Shown: positions 37,639 through 46,779, counted from the first letter of the stretch. The stretch is 64,000 bases of DNA from Zafaria cholistanensis (GCF_008580665.1 NZ_BKDJ01000011.1:32386-96385), one strand, 5' to 3'. Notes: generated from the sequence alone by a model not told the origin. Made by a program: numbers and translations.

Positions 37639-39045
37639 TCAGCCCATGAAGGGGACCAGCAGGGCGGTGACGAACAGGACCAGCGCTCCGCCGACGCGGT
37701 TGGTCAGTGCCGCAAACGGCATCAGGTGCATGCGGTTGGCCGCGGAGAGGACGGACACGTCGCCGGAGCCGCCGGTGTCGGCCATGACCAGACCGGGGGT
37801 GATCGCGGCTTCGACGAAGTGGAACTTCACCAGCCAGCCGAGGAAGCCGGAGGAGAGGGTCGCGACGATGACCGTGGCGATGGTCAGCACGATGAACACC
37901 GGGTTGGCCATCGAGGCGAGGACCTCGTCGATCTTGATGTAGGTGATGGAAACCCCGACCAGCAGGGCCGGAACCAGCACCGAGGTGACCATTTCGCCCC
38001 AGTCGGAGGTGGAGTCCTCAAGGTCCTTGGGCAGCAGGCCAAAGATCTTCAGGGCGGCGGCGGCGATGATGGTCCAGGCGTACGGGTGCAGGAACTCCAG
38101 GAAGGTACCGAGCAGCTCGCCCAGCACGAACAGCACGGCCGCGATGGCCAGACCCTTGCCCAAGGCGATGTAGGAGGAGGCATCACGCTTCTTGGAGGTG
38201 CCGAGCTCGCCGGCCTTGCCCTTGATGCGCAGCAGTTCGCCGTGGCCATTGAAGCCGACGAACAGCTGCCGGCGGTTCTTGCCCAGGCCGTTGTAGACGC
38301 CAGCGATGAGGATGCACACGACGTTGGCCAGCACGACGGCGGACATCAGGTCGCCCATGAACGTGGCCGGATCGGTTCCGGTCTTGGCGGCGTACATTTC
38401 CGACATCGGAAGGGCGCCCAGGCCGAGGCCGCCGGCCATGATGGGGGCGGCGATCAGCAGCATGGCGTTGAAGAAGCCCATGCCCATCAGGGCGCCGATC
38501 GCCCCGATGATGAGGAAGGTGGCCGCGAGGCAGCCCAGCAGCGGGACCGCGAAGCGCGGACCGGCCTTGAGCAGCATCGCCCGCGGCATGCCAAGGATCG
38601 AGCCGGCGATGACCGCGACGACGAAGAAGTCCAGGAAACCCTGAGGGGCCACGAAGGTCTGGACCACGGTGACGAGGTTCTCCGGCAGCAGTCCCAGAAA
38701 CAGCAGCAGGGCCGGGGCGAAGGTGCACAGGACGGTGGGCAGGCCGAAGTCGCGGATGACCGGGAACAGGTTGCCGATCCAGATCAGCAGCCCGCCCAGC
38801 AGGATGGTCACGGCGAACCCGGAAACCATGGACTCAGGCAGCGTGCCGGTCATTGCGGCGATGAGGACGACGGCGGCCATCGCCAGGTAGGCCGGCAGCG
38901 GCAGGCTGGCGATCTTCAGGCCCTGCTTGCCCGGGTGGTGCGTGCCCAGGCGGTTGCCGACCGAGGCCTCGACCGGGCGGGACATCCCGGTCCCGCCGGG
39001 GGCTGCGGTCTCGTCGTTCATGCTGTCCAGTTTGTTCTCGGACAT
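37639..39045 (-). CDS. 2-hydroxycarboxylate transporter (2HCT / CitS-MaeN family)
   Basis: A 468-residue secondary transporter with about eleven helices. Two re-entrant-loop regions typical of the family are seen: MAGGLGLGALPMSEMY and DTGGSGDVSVLSAANRM. 2HCT proteins move citrate, malate or related hydroxy acids with Na+ or H+. A 45-residue hydrophilic N-terminus precedes the membrane part. The ATG at 39045 follows GGGAGA. The terminator lies downstream and IclR operator 2 lies 218 bases upstream, so it is probably the uptake system for the dehydrogenase substrate. Confidence 0.9.
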   Translation of the reverse strand: MSENKLDSMNDETAAPGGTGMSRPVEASVGNRLGTHHPGKQGLKIASLPLPAYLAMAAVVLIAAMTGTLPESMVSGFAVTILLGGLLIWIGNLFPVIRDFGLPTVLCTFAPALLLFLGLLPENLVTVVQTFVAPQGFLDFFVVAVIAGSILGMPRAMLLKAGPRFAVPLLGCLAATFLIIGAIGALMGMGFFNAMLLIAAPIMAGGLGLGALPMSEMYAAKTGTDPATFMGDLMSAVVLANVVCILIAGVYNGLGKNRRQLFVGFNGHGELLRIKGKAGELGTSKKRDASSYIALGKGLAIAAVLFVLGELLGTFLEFLHPYAWTIIAAAALKIFGLLPKDLEDSTSDWGEMVTSVLVPALLVGVSITYIKIDEVLASMANPVFIVLTIATVIVATLSSGFLGWLVKFHFVEAAITPGLVMADTGGSGDVSVLSAANRMHLMPFAALTNRVGGALVLFVTALLVPFMG

Positions 39046-39495
39046 GAGAGTCTCCCAAGGGGGTGAGGTGTGTGTAGGTGCGCCGCGCATCATTGCGTCG
39101 GGCGGCCGCTCCAGGCTGGGCGGACCGGCACCAGGAGGGAATCGCAGCAGGGCGGTGCCGCTGCGGGGGTTGGTGCGTAAACGGCTCCAGTGCGCGAATA
39201 TCTGGGAGCGGGAGCCGGTTCTGGCCGGTGTTGATTGCCGGAGGGCGAGGCCTTTCGTGATTTTCCCACCTAATGGGAAGCGATTACCAATTTATGGATA
39301 GACCGTACACGAAATGTGCGCTGTGCCACAAGACCCCTGCTCGCTTGGGGTGCGGCGATGCGCTCAAACTCAAGTCCCTTGTGTGACGGGGCAGCGTGCC
39401 AGGCGGGGGTGTCGCTGCAAACGCGCGGAGCAGGAACCCGGCCGCACGCATGACAAACGCGGGGCTAGCGGGAGGTGGGACCGTGTGGGAGTGGA
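39046..39495. other. Intergenic region upstream of the transporter
   Basis: 450 bases. It holds IclR-type operator 2 at 39263-39279 and, just beyond, an AT-richer patch (TTACCAATTTATGGATA) that may be the promoter. Bases 39301-39495 show no further feature. Confidence 0.6.
39263..39279. promoter_or_regulatory. IclR-type operator 2 (TTCCCA-N5-TGGGAA)
   Basis: TTCCCACCTAATGGGAA, identical half-sites and spacing to operators 1 and 3, in front of the 2HCT transporter. Confidence 0.8.
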
Positions 39496-40152
39496 TTATC
39501 GGAGGCGTCCGGCCATGGCCTCGGCGATGCGCCGGGCCGCGGCGACCGTTTCGTTGCCGAAGTCCTCACCGGGCGAGGCTTGGACGCGGGCTAGGGGCAT
39601 GGCGAGGCAAACGGCCCCGATGGTCACGCCGTCGAGCACTACGGGGGCGCTCACCGATCCCAAGCCCGGCGTGCGCAGGCCCACTGATTCGACCCAGCCC
39701 TGCCGCTGGACATCCGCCAAGGCGGCCTCGTCCCCGGCCAAGAGCCGCCCGCTGGAGCCGGCAGGCAGGGGCAGTCTGGCGCCGACCGGCAAAGTTGCCC
39801 GCAGCTCATGCGGGCCGTCAAGGCTGAGGACGCAGACGCGTTCATCACCGCGGCGGATCCAGAGCTGGGTCGTCTCGCCGGTGGCCCGGCGCAGTTCATC
39901 GAGCACGGGGGCGGCGGCGTTCTCCAGCGCCGAGCGGACAAACCGCTCACCCATGCGGAAACCGCCGTCGGCGTCCCGGCTCAGGAACCCGTAGTCCGCC
40001 ATCGATAGGGCCAGGCGATGCGTGGTGGAGACGGACAGGCCGGTGCGGCGGGCGAGTTCGCTCGCGGACACGGCGGAGGTTCCGACCGCGTCGAGGATCG
40101 CCGCGACCCGCTCAAGGGTGCGATTGCCGCCATTGCCTGCCATTGATTCCAT
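39496..40152 (-). CDS. IclR-family transcriptional regulator
   Basis: A 218-residue regulator: N-terminal winged helix (RTLERVAAILDAVG, SELARRTGLSVSTTHRLALSM) and the C-terminal ligand domain with TQLWIRRGDERVCVLSL, LPLPAGSSGRLLAG and SAPVVLDGVTIGAVCLAMP. IclR proteins often sense hydroxy-, keto- or aromatic acids. The ATG at 40152 has AGGA eight bases upstream. It is divergent from the TPP enzyme with an operator between them, and identical operators precede the transporter and dehydrogenase units, so local control of all three is inferred. Confidence 0.9.
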   Translation of the reverse strand: MESMAGNGGNRTLERVAAILDAVGTSAVSASELARRTGLSVSTTHRLALSMADYGFLSRDADGGFRMGERFVRSALENAAAPVLDELRRATGETTQLWIRRGDERVCVLSLDGPHELRATLPVGARLPLPAGSSGRLLAGDEAALADVQRQGWVESVGLRTPGLGSVSAPVVLDGVTIGAVCLAMPLARVQASPGEDFGNETVAAARRIAEAMAGRLR

Positions 40153-40261
40153 GCACTCCATCCTAAGGAATCAGCATGCCAAGGCCGGGCGGGCGCTCCG
40201 GGGTGGAGGCCCCCTTGTCGGGTGACGCGCCTCACTGATACTGTCTTCCCGTACATTGAAA

Positions 40262-40283
40262 TATAATTCCCATTGACTGGGAA
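40262..40283 (+). promoter_or_regulatory. IclR-type operator 3 overlapping a -10 box
   Basis: TTCCCATTGACTGGGAA (40267-40283) begins in the last base of TATAAT (40262-40267), a perfect -10 hexamer for the TPP enzyme gene. Binding there should block transcription start. It also sits in the IclR gene's upstream region. Confidence 0.8.
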
Positions 40284-40328
40284 GGCGAAGCGTCCGCCCG
40301 GTCCCTCGCCCGGAGGCCACAACCCACC

Positions 40329-41996
40329 ATGATCACTGTTTCCGCCGCCGTCGCCGAGACCGTCGCCGAGCACGCCGATGAGGTCTTCGCCCTGATGGGC
40401 AACGGCAACGCCTACTTCACCGACGCCCTCGCCCGTCAGAGCAGAGTCCACATCACGGCGGTGCGGCATGAGCAGGCCACGGTTGCCTCGGCCGATGCCT
40501 ACCAGCGCGCCACGCGCCGGATAGCCGCTGCCACCACCACTTACGGGCCGGGCTTCACGAACGCGATCACCCCGCTGGCCGAGGCTGCGTGCGCCCGGAT
40601 CCCCCTGGTGTTCGTGGTCGGCGCCGAGCCCAGCACCGGCCCGCGCCCCTGGGACGTGGACCAGGCGGCGATGGCCGAGGCCGCGGGGGCACGCGTTCTC
40701 ATCGTGGACGCCGCCACGCCGCGCGGCACCACGCGGCAGGCTTTCGCGCTGGCCGAGGCCGAACGGCGGCCCGTGGTCCTGTTCATCCCGTACGATCTCG
40801 GCGCAGCCGAGGCCCACGACGAAGCCCAGGAGCAAGCCACCCTGTCCGACGCTGCACGGCACGACGCCGACCCCCGGATTCTCGACGCCGTCGCTGACGG
40901 GGTGGCGGAGGCGGCGCGCGCGCTCACCTCCGCGAAGCGCCCGCTTATCCTGGCCGGCCGCGGCGCCCGCGCCGCTGCGGCCCGGCTCGGTGACCTGGCG
41001 GACCGGATCGGCGCCCTCACCGTGAGCTCGGCCCCGGCGCGCGGCACGTTCGCCGGGCGCGGCTGGGACCTGGGCGTGTGCGGCGGCTTCGCCTCCGAAG
41101 ACTCCTCCAAGCTCATCCAACAGGCGGACGTTGTTCTGGCCGTGGGCACGTCGTTGAACCAGTTCACCATGGCCTTCGGCGACCAGTTCGCCGCCGAGGC
41201 GACACTGATCCAAATTGACCTGGCCCCATCACCCACCCATCCGCAGGTGGACCGGCACCTGGCCGGGGACTCCGTCATTCTCACCGAGGCGCTGCTGGAC
41301 GCGCTCTCCGGGCACACCCCGCCCGCGCAACGGTGGGAGGGCCTGGCGGAGGAAGCGCGGCATTCTCGCTTGACGTTCCGGCGCGACGAAGGCACCGGCC
41401 AGGCCGCCGACGGACGGCTCGACCCCCGTAGCGTCATGGCCGCGCTGAACACGATCTTGCCCGCCAACCGCCAGATCGTCACCGACGGCGGGCACTTCAT
41501 CGGCTGGCCCAGCTACCATCTGGACCTGCCCGAACCCGATGCGCTGATCATGGTCGGCACGCACTACCAGGCCATCGGGCTTGGGTTCCCCTCGGCGCCC
41601 GGCGCCGTGCGCGCCCGCCCGGATGCCACCACGGTCGTGGTGACCGGAGACGGCGGCGGGATCATGGGCCTGCCGGACCTGGACACGCTAGTGCGCACCG
41701 CAAGCAGCGCCGTCGTCCTGGTGTTCAACGATGCGTGCTACGGCGCCGAAATTCACCAATACGGCTCGCAGGGGCTGCATGAGGCCGTCATGGAAATCGA
41801 GCAGGCCGACTTCGCGCAACTCGCCCTAGGCTTCGGCGCCGCCGGCCTGGTGGTCGAGACCATGCAGGACCTCAATGGTGTCCGCGGTTGGGTCGAGGCC
41901 GGCGCCCGGGGTACCCTGGTGGTCGATCTGCGCATCAGCCGAACGGTCGTGGCACCCTTCATCATGGAAATCATCGAGAAAACCATCAAGAAGTAG
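40329..41996 (+). CDS. Thiamine-diphosphate-dependent enzyme (acetolactate synthase-like)
   Basis: A 555-residue ThDP enzyme with three domains: N-terminal Pyr domain with catalytic Glu48 (RHEQATVASADAY), middle domain (LILAGRGARAAAARL), and C-terminal PP domain with VVTGDGGGIMG and the partner VLVFNDACYGAEIHQ. Relatives include acetolactate synthase, glyoxylate carboligase, benzoylformate decarboxylase and oxalyl-CoA decarboxylase. Gene context with hydroxyacid and tartrate-type dehydrogenases makes glyoxylate/hydroxypyruvate chemistry attractive but unproven. The ATG at 40329 has GGAGG ahead (Shine-Dalgarno) and lies 46 bases after operator 3. Confidence 0.88.
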   Translation: MITVSAAVAETVAEHADEVFALMGNGNAYFTDALARQSRVHITAVRHEQATVASADAYQRATRRIAAATTTYGPGFTNAITPLAEAACARIPLVFVVGAEPSTGPRPWDVDQAAMAEAAGARVLIVDAATPRGTTRQAFALAEAERRPVVLFIPYDLGAAEAHDEAQEQATLSDAARHDADPRILDAVADGVAEAARALTSAKRPLILAGRGARAAAARLGDLADRIGALTVSSAPARGTFAGRGWDLGVCGGFASEDSSKLIQQADVVLAVGTSLNQFTMAFGDQFAAEATLIQIDLAPSPTHPQVDRHLAGDSVILTEALLDALSGHTPPAQRWEGLAEEARHSRLTFRRDEGTGQAADGRLDPRSVMAALNTILPANRQIVTDGGHFIGWPSYHLDLPEPDALIMVGTHYQAIGLGFPSAPGAVRARPDATTVVVTGDGGGIMGLPDLDTLVRTASSAVVLVFNDACYGAEIHQYGSQGLHEAVMEIEQADFAQLALGFGAAGLVVETMQDLNGVRGWVEAGARGTLVVDLRISRTVVAPFIMEIIEKTIKK

Positions 41997-42437
41997 GCCC
42001 GACAAGCATGCCGACGCAGCGGGGAGGCGTCTTTCCGGATCTAGGCCGTGAAGATGTTGCCCCACCGGTTGCCCATGTTCCGGATCGCTCCAGGTTAATG
42101 GCTTGCCACCCCAAACACGGTGAACATGAGCCGCGTTCCATGCCGTGCGCTTGATCCGAATAAATGATCAAGAAGATGGGTCCTCGAAACCCTTCGGGAA
42201 CGTCCCATGATTGTCGTGGTCCCTTCATTGCTCCCACTAGGCCGGGCATGTGACTTGGTCCTTTTGCCGGTTTCGGCGGGGCCGGATGGGCCTCGTCCCT
42301 GCAAGCTGCGGGAGGCGTAGGGCACTGCCGGGGACACGACTATTGTCGAGGGCTCGGATAACTACACTGTCTCGACAAGCTGTCTCGTACCCCTGCGGCT
42401 GCAAGACATTTTTGATGCAGTAGGTGCGAGCTGGCGG
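41997..42437. other. Gene-free stretch after the TPP enzyme
   Basis: About 440 bases of lower-GC sequence with no supported gene. I see neither IS ends nor RNA structure I can name. Confidence 0.45.
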
Positions 42438-42672
42438 TCAGGAGGACCTGTTCCGGGCGTCGCACTGTTCGGTGCAGCCGTAGGGGACTTCCTCGCTGAG
42501 TTCGATGCTGAAGTGGCCTGCTCTTAGGTGGGTGACCAGGATGCCCTGCTGGCAGTCCCGCAGGGCGACCTAGATCATCCGATCGACCGCGACGTTGAGG
42601 CACTCGTCCCTGGACCCCTTGTCGCTGCCCCGGACTTCGATGAGGGTGTCAGTGGCGGCGTCAACGGCTTGA
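42438..42672 (-). pseudogene. Small unknown gene interrupted by a stop codon
   Basis: On the minus strand one frame runs from 42672 to the TGA at 42438 with a single TAG at 42570-42572. The two parts read well together: DECLNVAVDRMI, stop, then VALRDCQQGILVTHLRAGHFSIEL and SEEVPYGCTEQCD. The amino-acid composition is protein-like on both sides of the stop. I do not recognise the family and no clear start is seen. Confidence 0.35.
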
Positions 42673-42876
42673 CCTTTCGGATTCGACGACCGGCAGGGCC
42701 GTGTGGCCCTGCGCCTTTTCGTATAGGGCGCGCCGGTCGATGCCGTGGGCTGCAATCCAGAGGGCATCCGCGGAATCGGTGACTTCCTCGACATAGCCGG
42801 TGCGGATGGTGTGGCCGTGGTGCTGGATCTGCACCATTCGGCCGATCAACTCATTCCATGGTGCGATGATTCCCAT
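42661..42876 (-). CDS. Small conserved-looking protein of unknown function
   Basis: A 71-residue protein (MGIIAPWNELIGRMVQIQHH ... ALWIAAHGIDRRALYEKAQG). The start at 42876 has AAAGG eight bases upstream and the composition is balanced, so it is a credible small gene. It resembles short beta-rich proteins with an LWIAAxGID motif that I associate loosely with Arthrobacter accessory DNA; no function can be given. Its end overlaps the broken frame downstream. Confidence 0.55.
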   Translation of the reverse strand: MGIIAPWNELIGRMVQIQHHGHTIRTGYVEEVTDSADALWIAAHGIDRRALYEKAQGHTALPVVESERSSR

Positions 42877-43144
42877 GACGATGCCTTTCGTATCAAGCTC
42901 TGATTGATGTGGCGCATGCGCCACGGTGAGGCCTGCCGCACGCCTGCGCTCGGCGCGCGGGGCCCCGGCACGAAGCCGAGGCCACCTACGGTCGACGCAG
43001 GAGCAGGGCCGGCACGGTCGACGCACACGAAACAGGAGAGGCAGGCCATCAGTCGCTGTCGGCGATGGCTGGCCCCGTTAGAGCCTCGACGGTCGGGTCT
43101 ACGCCCACGCGCGGGGCGCCGGAGGCTTGACCGGCGACCGTTTC
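42877..43144. other. Intergenic, no feature seen
   Basis: About 270 bases between the small gene and the end of the ureohydrolase gene. I see nothing supported here. Confidence 0.4.
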
Positions 43145-44203
43145 CTACCGGCCGCCCAGGCCCGTGGCCACGGCGGTAGGGCGGCGCTCCACTGCCTGGG
43201 CGGCGTATCCGTTAGCCTGTCCGCGGCGGTCGCCCGGGACGGTGTTGTCTGCCAGCAGGGTGACCAGTTCGTAGGCGGTGTGGGAGGCCGCGACCCCGGT
43301 GATCTCGGCATGGTCATAGGCCGGGGCGACCTCCACCACGTCGGCCCCGACCAGGTTCATCCCCCGCAACCCGCGCAAAATCTCCAGCAGCTCCCGGCTG
43401 GTGATGCCCCCGGCCTCCGGCGTACCCGTGCCCGGGGCATGCGCCGGGTCCAGCACGTCAATGTCCACCGAGACGTACAGCGGGCGGTTCCCGATGCGCT
43501 CGCGCAGCTTCGCCACGACCTCCACCACCCCCTGGTGGTAGACGTCCGCGCTGGTCACGATGCCGAACCCGAACCGCCTGTCATCGTCCAGGTCCTTCTT
43601 CCCGTACAGCGGCCCGCGCGTGCCCACGTGGGAGAGCGCTTCGGTGTCCAGGATGCCTTCTTCCACCGCCCGGCGGAACGGGGTCCCGTGCGTGTACTCG
43701 GCCCCGAAATAGGTGTCCCAGGTGTCCAGGTGCGCGTCAAAGTGCAGCAGTGCCACCGGCTCCCCGGCCCGCTCGGCCGCCGCGCGCAGCAGCGGCAGCG
43801 CGATCGTGTGGTCCCCGCCCAGGGTCACCAGCTTCGTTCCGGAAGAGGTCAGGTCCATGGCATTGGCCTGGATCGTCTCGATGGCCTCTTGGATGTTGAA
43901 CGGGTTCACCGCCATGTCCCCGGCGTCCGCGACCTGGACCAGTTCGAACGGGCTCACGTCCAAAGCCGGGTTATAGGGACGCAGCAGGCGGGAGGCCTCG
44001 CGCACGTGGCTGGCACCGAACCGGGCCCCCGGACGGTAGGACACCCCCGCATCAAAGGGCACGCCCACCACGGCCACGTCGGCAGCCTGGACCTGGTCGA
44101 GCCTGGGGAGGCGGGCGAAAGTCGCCGCTCCCGCATACCGGGGGACACGCGAAGAATCGATGGGACCGATGTTCCCGTTGGCCTCAATCCGAAGCTCATC
44201 CAT
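43145..44203 (-). CDS. Agmatinase / guanidinobutyrase-type ureohydrolase
   Basis: A 352-residue Mn2+-dependent ureohydrolase. Metal ligands appear in [23 protein letters not shown] and [22 protein letters not shown]. The family (arginase, agmatinase, guanidinobutyrase, guanidinopropionase) releases urea from guanidino compounds; motif details alone do not fix the substrate. A divergent sodium:solute symporter and a nearby decayed succinate-semialdehyde dehydrogenase suggest 4-guanidinobutyrate or agmatine use leading to GABA. The ATG at 44203 follows GAGAGGGAG; an upstream ATG at 44242 would overlap the ribosome site. Confidence 0.9.
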   Translation of the reverse strand: MDELRIEANGNIGPIDSSRVPRYAGAATFARLPRLDQVQAADVAVVGVPFDAGVSYRPGARFGASHVREASRLLRPYNPALDVSPFELVQVADAGDMAVNPFNIQEAIETIQANAMDLTSSGTKLVTLGGDHTIALPLLRAAAERAGEPVALLHFDAHLDTWDTYFGAEYTHGTPFRRAVEEGILDTEALSHVGTRGPLYGKKDLDDDRRFGFGIVTSADVYHQGVVEVVAKLRERIGNRPLYVSVDIDVLDPAHAPGTGTPEAGGITSRELLEILRGLRGMNLVGADVVEVAPAYDHAEITGVAASHTAYELVTLLADNTVPGDRRGQANGYAAQAVERRPTAVATGLGGR

Positions 44204-44718
44204 GCCGCTGCTCCCTCTCAAAAGTTTTCTCATATGCATCATATGTTGCTCAAGAGGCTAGATGTGACGTGGCGCATCCGTCAAAAAAAGGTCCTTTTAG
44301 CCAGTACGGCCCGTGCTTGGGGTTGTGCCCTCAGTGGGCCTCAGTTGGCGCGAGAGCCCAGATCGCCACCGCTTCCTAGTCGGTTTCGTGGACTCAGGCG
44401 TGGGATTTCCCGGCCGGCGCTCGTGGCACGGCGTGAGCAACTCTTCGCGAATGCCTTCACCGCCGAGGGTGCGATGAGATTCCCGTGGGGCCCGGATCCG
44501 GAGTCGATGGTCGCGGGCGAATTGGCCGGCTCAATGGGCAGTGGATTCATGGCGGGCCCCGATCCTCGGTGGTTCCCGGCGAGGCGGGTGCAGCCGCCAG
44601 TCACGTCATGGGATTGACGTGTGCGGTACGTCATGTTTAGCCTAATGCTCAACAATTGTTGCCTATTAGGCAAAAATTCTTTCCTTAAGCTTTCAATATT
44701 TGACCAATGGGAGTCCTC
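44204..44718. other. Divergent intergenic region of lower GC
   Basis: About 515 bases between the ureohydrolase and symporter genes. Near the ureohydrolase start is CATATGCATCATATG (44232-44246). Near the symporter start lie two palindromes (44651-44673). An open frame on the minus strand here crosses these sites and is not credible. Confidence 0.55.
44651..44673. promoter_or_regulatory. Palindromic operator candidate before the symporter
   Basis: AACAATTGTT (44651-44660) abuts the perfect 15-bp palindrome TTGCCTATTAGGCAA (44659-44673). The site is 46 bases before the symporter start in an AT-rich patch. The regulator is unknown. Confidence 0.55.
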
Positions 44719-46242
44719 GTGGACGGACAAATCGTCAATGCCGGGATCGTGGTCGCGTACCTCGTCTCGATGCTGCTTTTCGGCTGGTGGGGCAAGTCCC
44801 GCACCAAGAACGACAGCGACTACCTGGTCGCCGGCCGGCGCCTGGGCCCTCTGCTCTACACCGGCACGATGGCTGCCGTCGTTTTGGGCGGGGCCTCCAC
44901 CGTTGGCGGCGTGGGACTCGGCTACAAGTTCGGGATTTCAGGCATGTGGCTTGTGGTGGCTATCGGCGCCGGTGTGCTGCTGCTGAGCCTGCTCTTCGCG
45001 CCGACCCTGCAGCGGCTCAAGATCTACACGGTGGCCCAGATGCTCACACTGCGCTACGCGGTCAACGCCACCAAGGTTTCGGGCATCGTGATGCTGGCTT
45101 ACACCCTGATGCTCTGCGCCACCTCCACCGGCGCCTATGCCACCATCCTGGTGGTGCTGTTCGGCTGGGAGCGGTGGGCGGCCATCGCCGTCGGCGGCGT
45201 GATCGTGCTGATCTACTCCACCATCGGCGGCATGTGGTCGATCACCCTGGCCGATACGGCCCAGTTCATCATCAAGACCATCGGTGTGTTCCTACTGATG
45301 TTGCCCTTCGCCCTCACCCAGGCCGGCGGGCTGGAGGGGATTCGCCAGCGCGTGGACGAATCCTTCTTCGACATCACTGGCATTGGCCTGCAGACCATCA
45401 TCACCTACTTCGTGGTCTACACCTTGGGCCTGCTGATTGGCCAAGACATCTGGCAGCGGGTCTTCACCGCCCGCACCCCGGGCATCGCCCGCTGGGGCGG
45501 AGCCACTGCTGGCGTCTACTGCATTCTCTACGGCGTGGCCGGTGCCCTGATCGGCATGGCCGCCTCGGTGATCTTGCCCAACGTGGAGGTCAAGGACGAC
45601 GTGTATGCGGACGTGGCCATGAACATCCTGCCGATCGGCATCGGCGGCATCGTGCTGGCCGCCGCCGTGGCCGCGATGATGTCCACCGCCTCGGGCGCCC
45701 TGATCGCCGCCGCCACCGTGGCCAAGGCCGACGTGGTTCCCTTCGTCCGCTCCTGGTTCGGCAAGCCTGTCCACCATGACCACGGGGAGAACCCGGAACA
45801 CGACGTCAAGGGCAGCCGCTGGTACGTGCTGGGCCTGGGCGTGCTGGTGATCGGCCTGGCCATCGTGGTCCAGGATGTGGTCGCGGCGCTGACTATCTCC
45901 TACGACATCCTGGTCGGTGGCCTGTTGATCCCGATCCTCGGCGGGCTGTTGTGGAAGCGCGGCACAGGACTCGGCGCCGCGGCGGCCATGGCCGCGGGCA
46001 CTGTGGTTACGCTGGCGACCATGATCGTGCTGGAGATCAACGCGGAGAACCAGTACGACGGCGTCTACGCCAACGAGCCAATCTACTACGGCTTGATTGC
46101 GGCACTGGTGGCCTACATTGCCTTCTCGCTGCTGAGCAAACCCACGGATCCGGACACCATGAACGCCTGGAACCGCCGCGTCGCCGGCACCGTGACCGAA
46201 GAAGTGCCGCTGGAGGGCCTGGAGGAAGTCCACCGCCACTAA
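44719..46242 (+). CDS. Sodium:solute symporter (SSS family)
   Basis: A protein of about 507 residues with thirteen membrane segments. Family features: SDYLVAGRRLGPLLYTGTMA, GGASTVGGVGLGYKFG in the first Na+ region, and MMSTASGALIAAATVAKADV. SSS transporters import small organic acids, amino acids or polyamine-like solutes with Na+. The GTG at 44719 is preferred since GGGAG lies five bases upstream; an ATG at 44707 would contain that site. It is divergent from the ureohydrolase and probably imports its substrate. A strong terminator follows. Confidence 0.9.
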   Translation: MDGQIVNAGIVVAYLVSMLLFGWWGKSRTKNDSDYLVAGRRLGPLLYTGTMAAVVLGGASTVGGVGLGYKFGISGMWLVVAIGAGVLLLSLLFAPTLQRLKIYTVAQMLTLRYAVNATKVSGIVMLAYTLMLCATSTGAYATILVVLFGWERWAAIAVGGVIVLIYSTIGGMWSITLADTAQFIIKTIGVFLLMLPFALTQAGGLEGIRQRVDESFFDITGIGLQTIITYFVVYTLGLLIGQDIWQRVFTARTPGIARWGGATAGVYCILYGVAGALIGMAASVILPNVEVKDDVYADVAMNILPIGIGGIVLAAAVAAMMSTASGALIAAATVAKADVVPFVRSWFGKPVHHDHGENPEHDVKGSRWYVLGLGVLVIGLAIVVQDVVAALTISYDILVGGLLIPILGGLLWKRGTGLGAAAAMAAGTVVTLATMIVLEINAENQYDGVYANEPIYYGLIAALVAYIAFSLLSKPTDPDTMNAWNRRVAGTVTEEVPLEGLEEVHRH

Positions 46243-46331
46243 TACGGTAACTCCGTGGTGGACCGGCCGGTTCTTCACGAGCGGCCCTTCCCCCTGGCGT
46301 GGCCTGTGATGGATGACCCGCACTCTCGGCA

Positions 46332-46370
46332 CGGAACGGCTCCCCGGCATGCTGCCGGGGAGCCGTTCCG
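46332..46370 (+). terminator. Terminator after the symporter
   Basis: A perfect 17-bp stem (46332-46348 with 46354-46370), 5-base loop, followed by CTTCCTTTCG. Confidence 0.85.
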
Positions 46371-46430
46371 CTTCCTTTCGACGGGGGATTGATGCCTTTA
46401 GGCGGCATACGGGTTCACAGTTTTCACATG

Positions 46431-46778
46431 TTAGGCGTAGAGGCACTCTTCGATGCCTTCGGATCCGCCTTCGCGGGCCGACCCGGGTTGCTTGACTCCG
46501 CCGAAGGGTGTGGCGGCATTGGGAACGACGCCGGCATCCCAGCCCAACATGCGGGTTTCGAGACGTTCGCTCACGCGCAGGCCCCGGTCGAGGTCCTGGG
46601 TGAAAGACGTAGGCGACCAGTGCGCCAACGCCGTTGCAGGCTTTGCCGTCGACGAACGGGCCCCTCTGGGAATCGGGCTCGGTTCCACGGGCAGCGGTGA
46701 GCACGCCGATCCTGGCAGGAAACTTTGTCGCGAAGGCGTCAGCGATGGACTCGTGCACGATGAAGCGGTTGGCGGGCG
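46431..46778 (-). pseudogene. Succinate-semialdehyde dehydrogenase (GabD-like), C-terminal remnant
   Basis: Two frames on the minus strand together give GabD C-terminal sequence: ANRFIVHESIADAFATKF and TAARGTEPDSQ in one, then VSERLETRMLGWDAGVVPNA, ATPFGGVKQPGS and REGGSEGIEECLYA in another. The order and motifs match the family, but a frameshift lies between and the N-terminal two thirds, with the catalytic Cys, are gone. It abuts the EamA gene stop. The remnant is consistent with a former GABA pathway beside the ureohydrolase. Confidence 0.78.
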
Positions 46779-46779
46779 A

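Noticed and set aside
44341..44730. 129-codon minus-strand frame between ureohydrolase and symporter
   Set aside because: It covers the palindromic operators and the symporter start and lacks a ribosome site; a worn remnant is possible but not supported.
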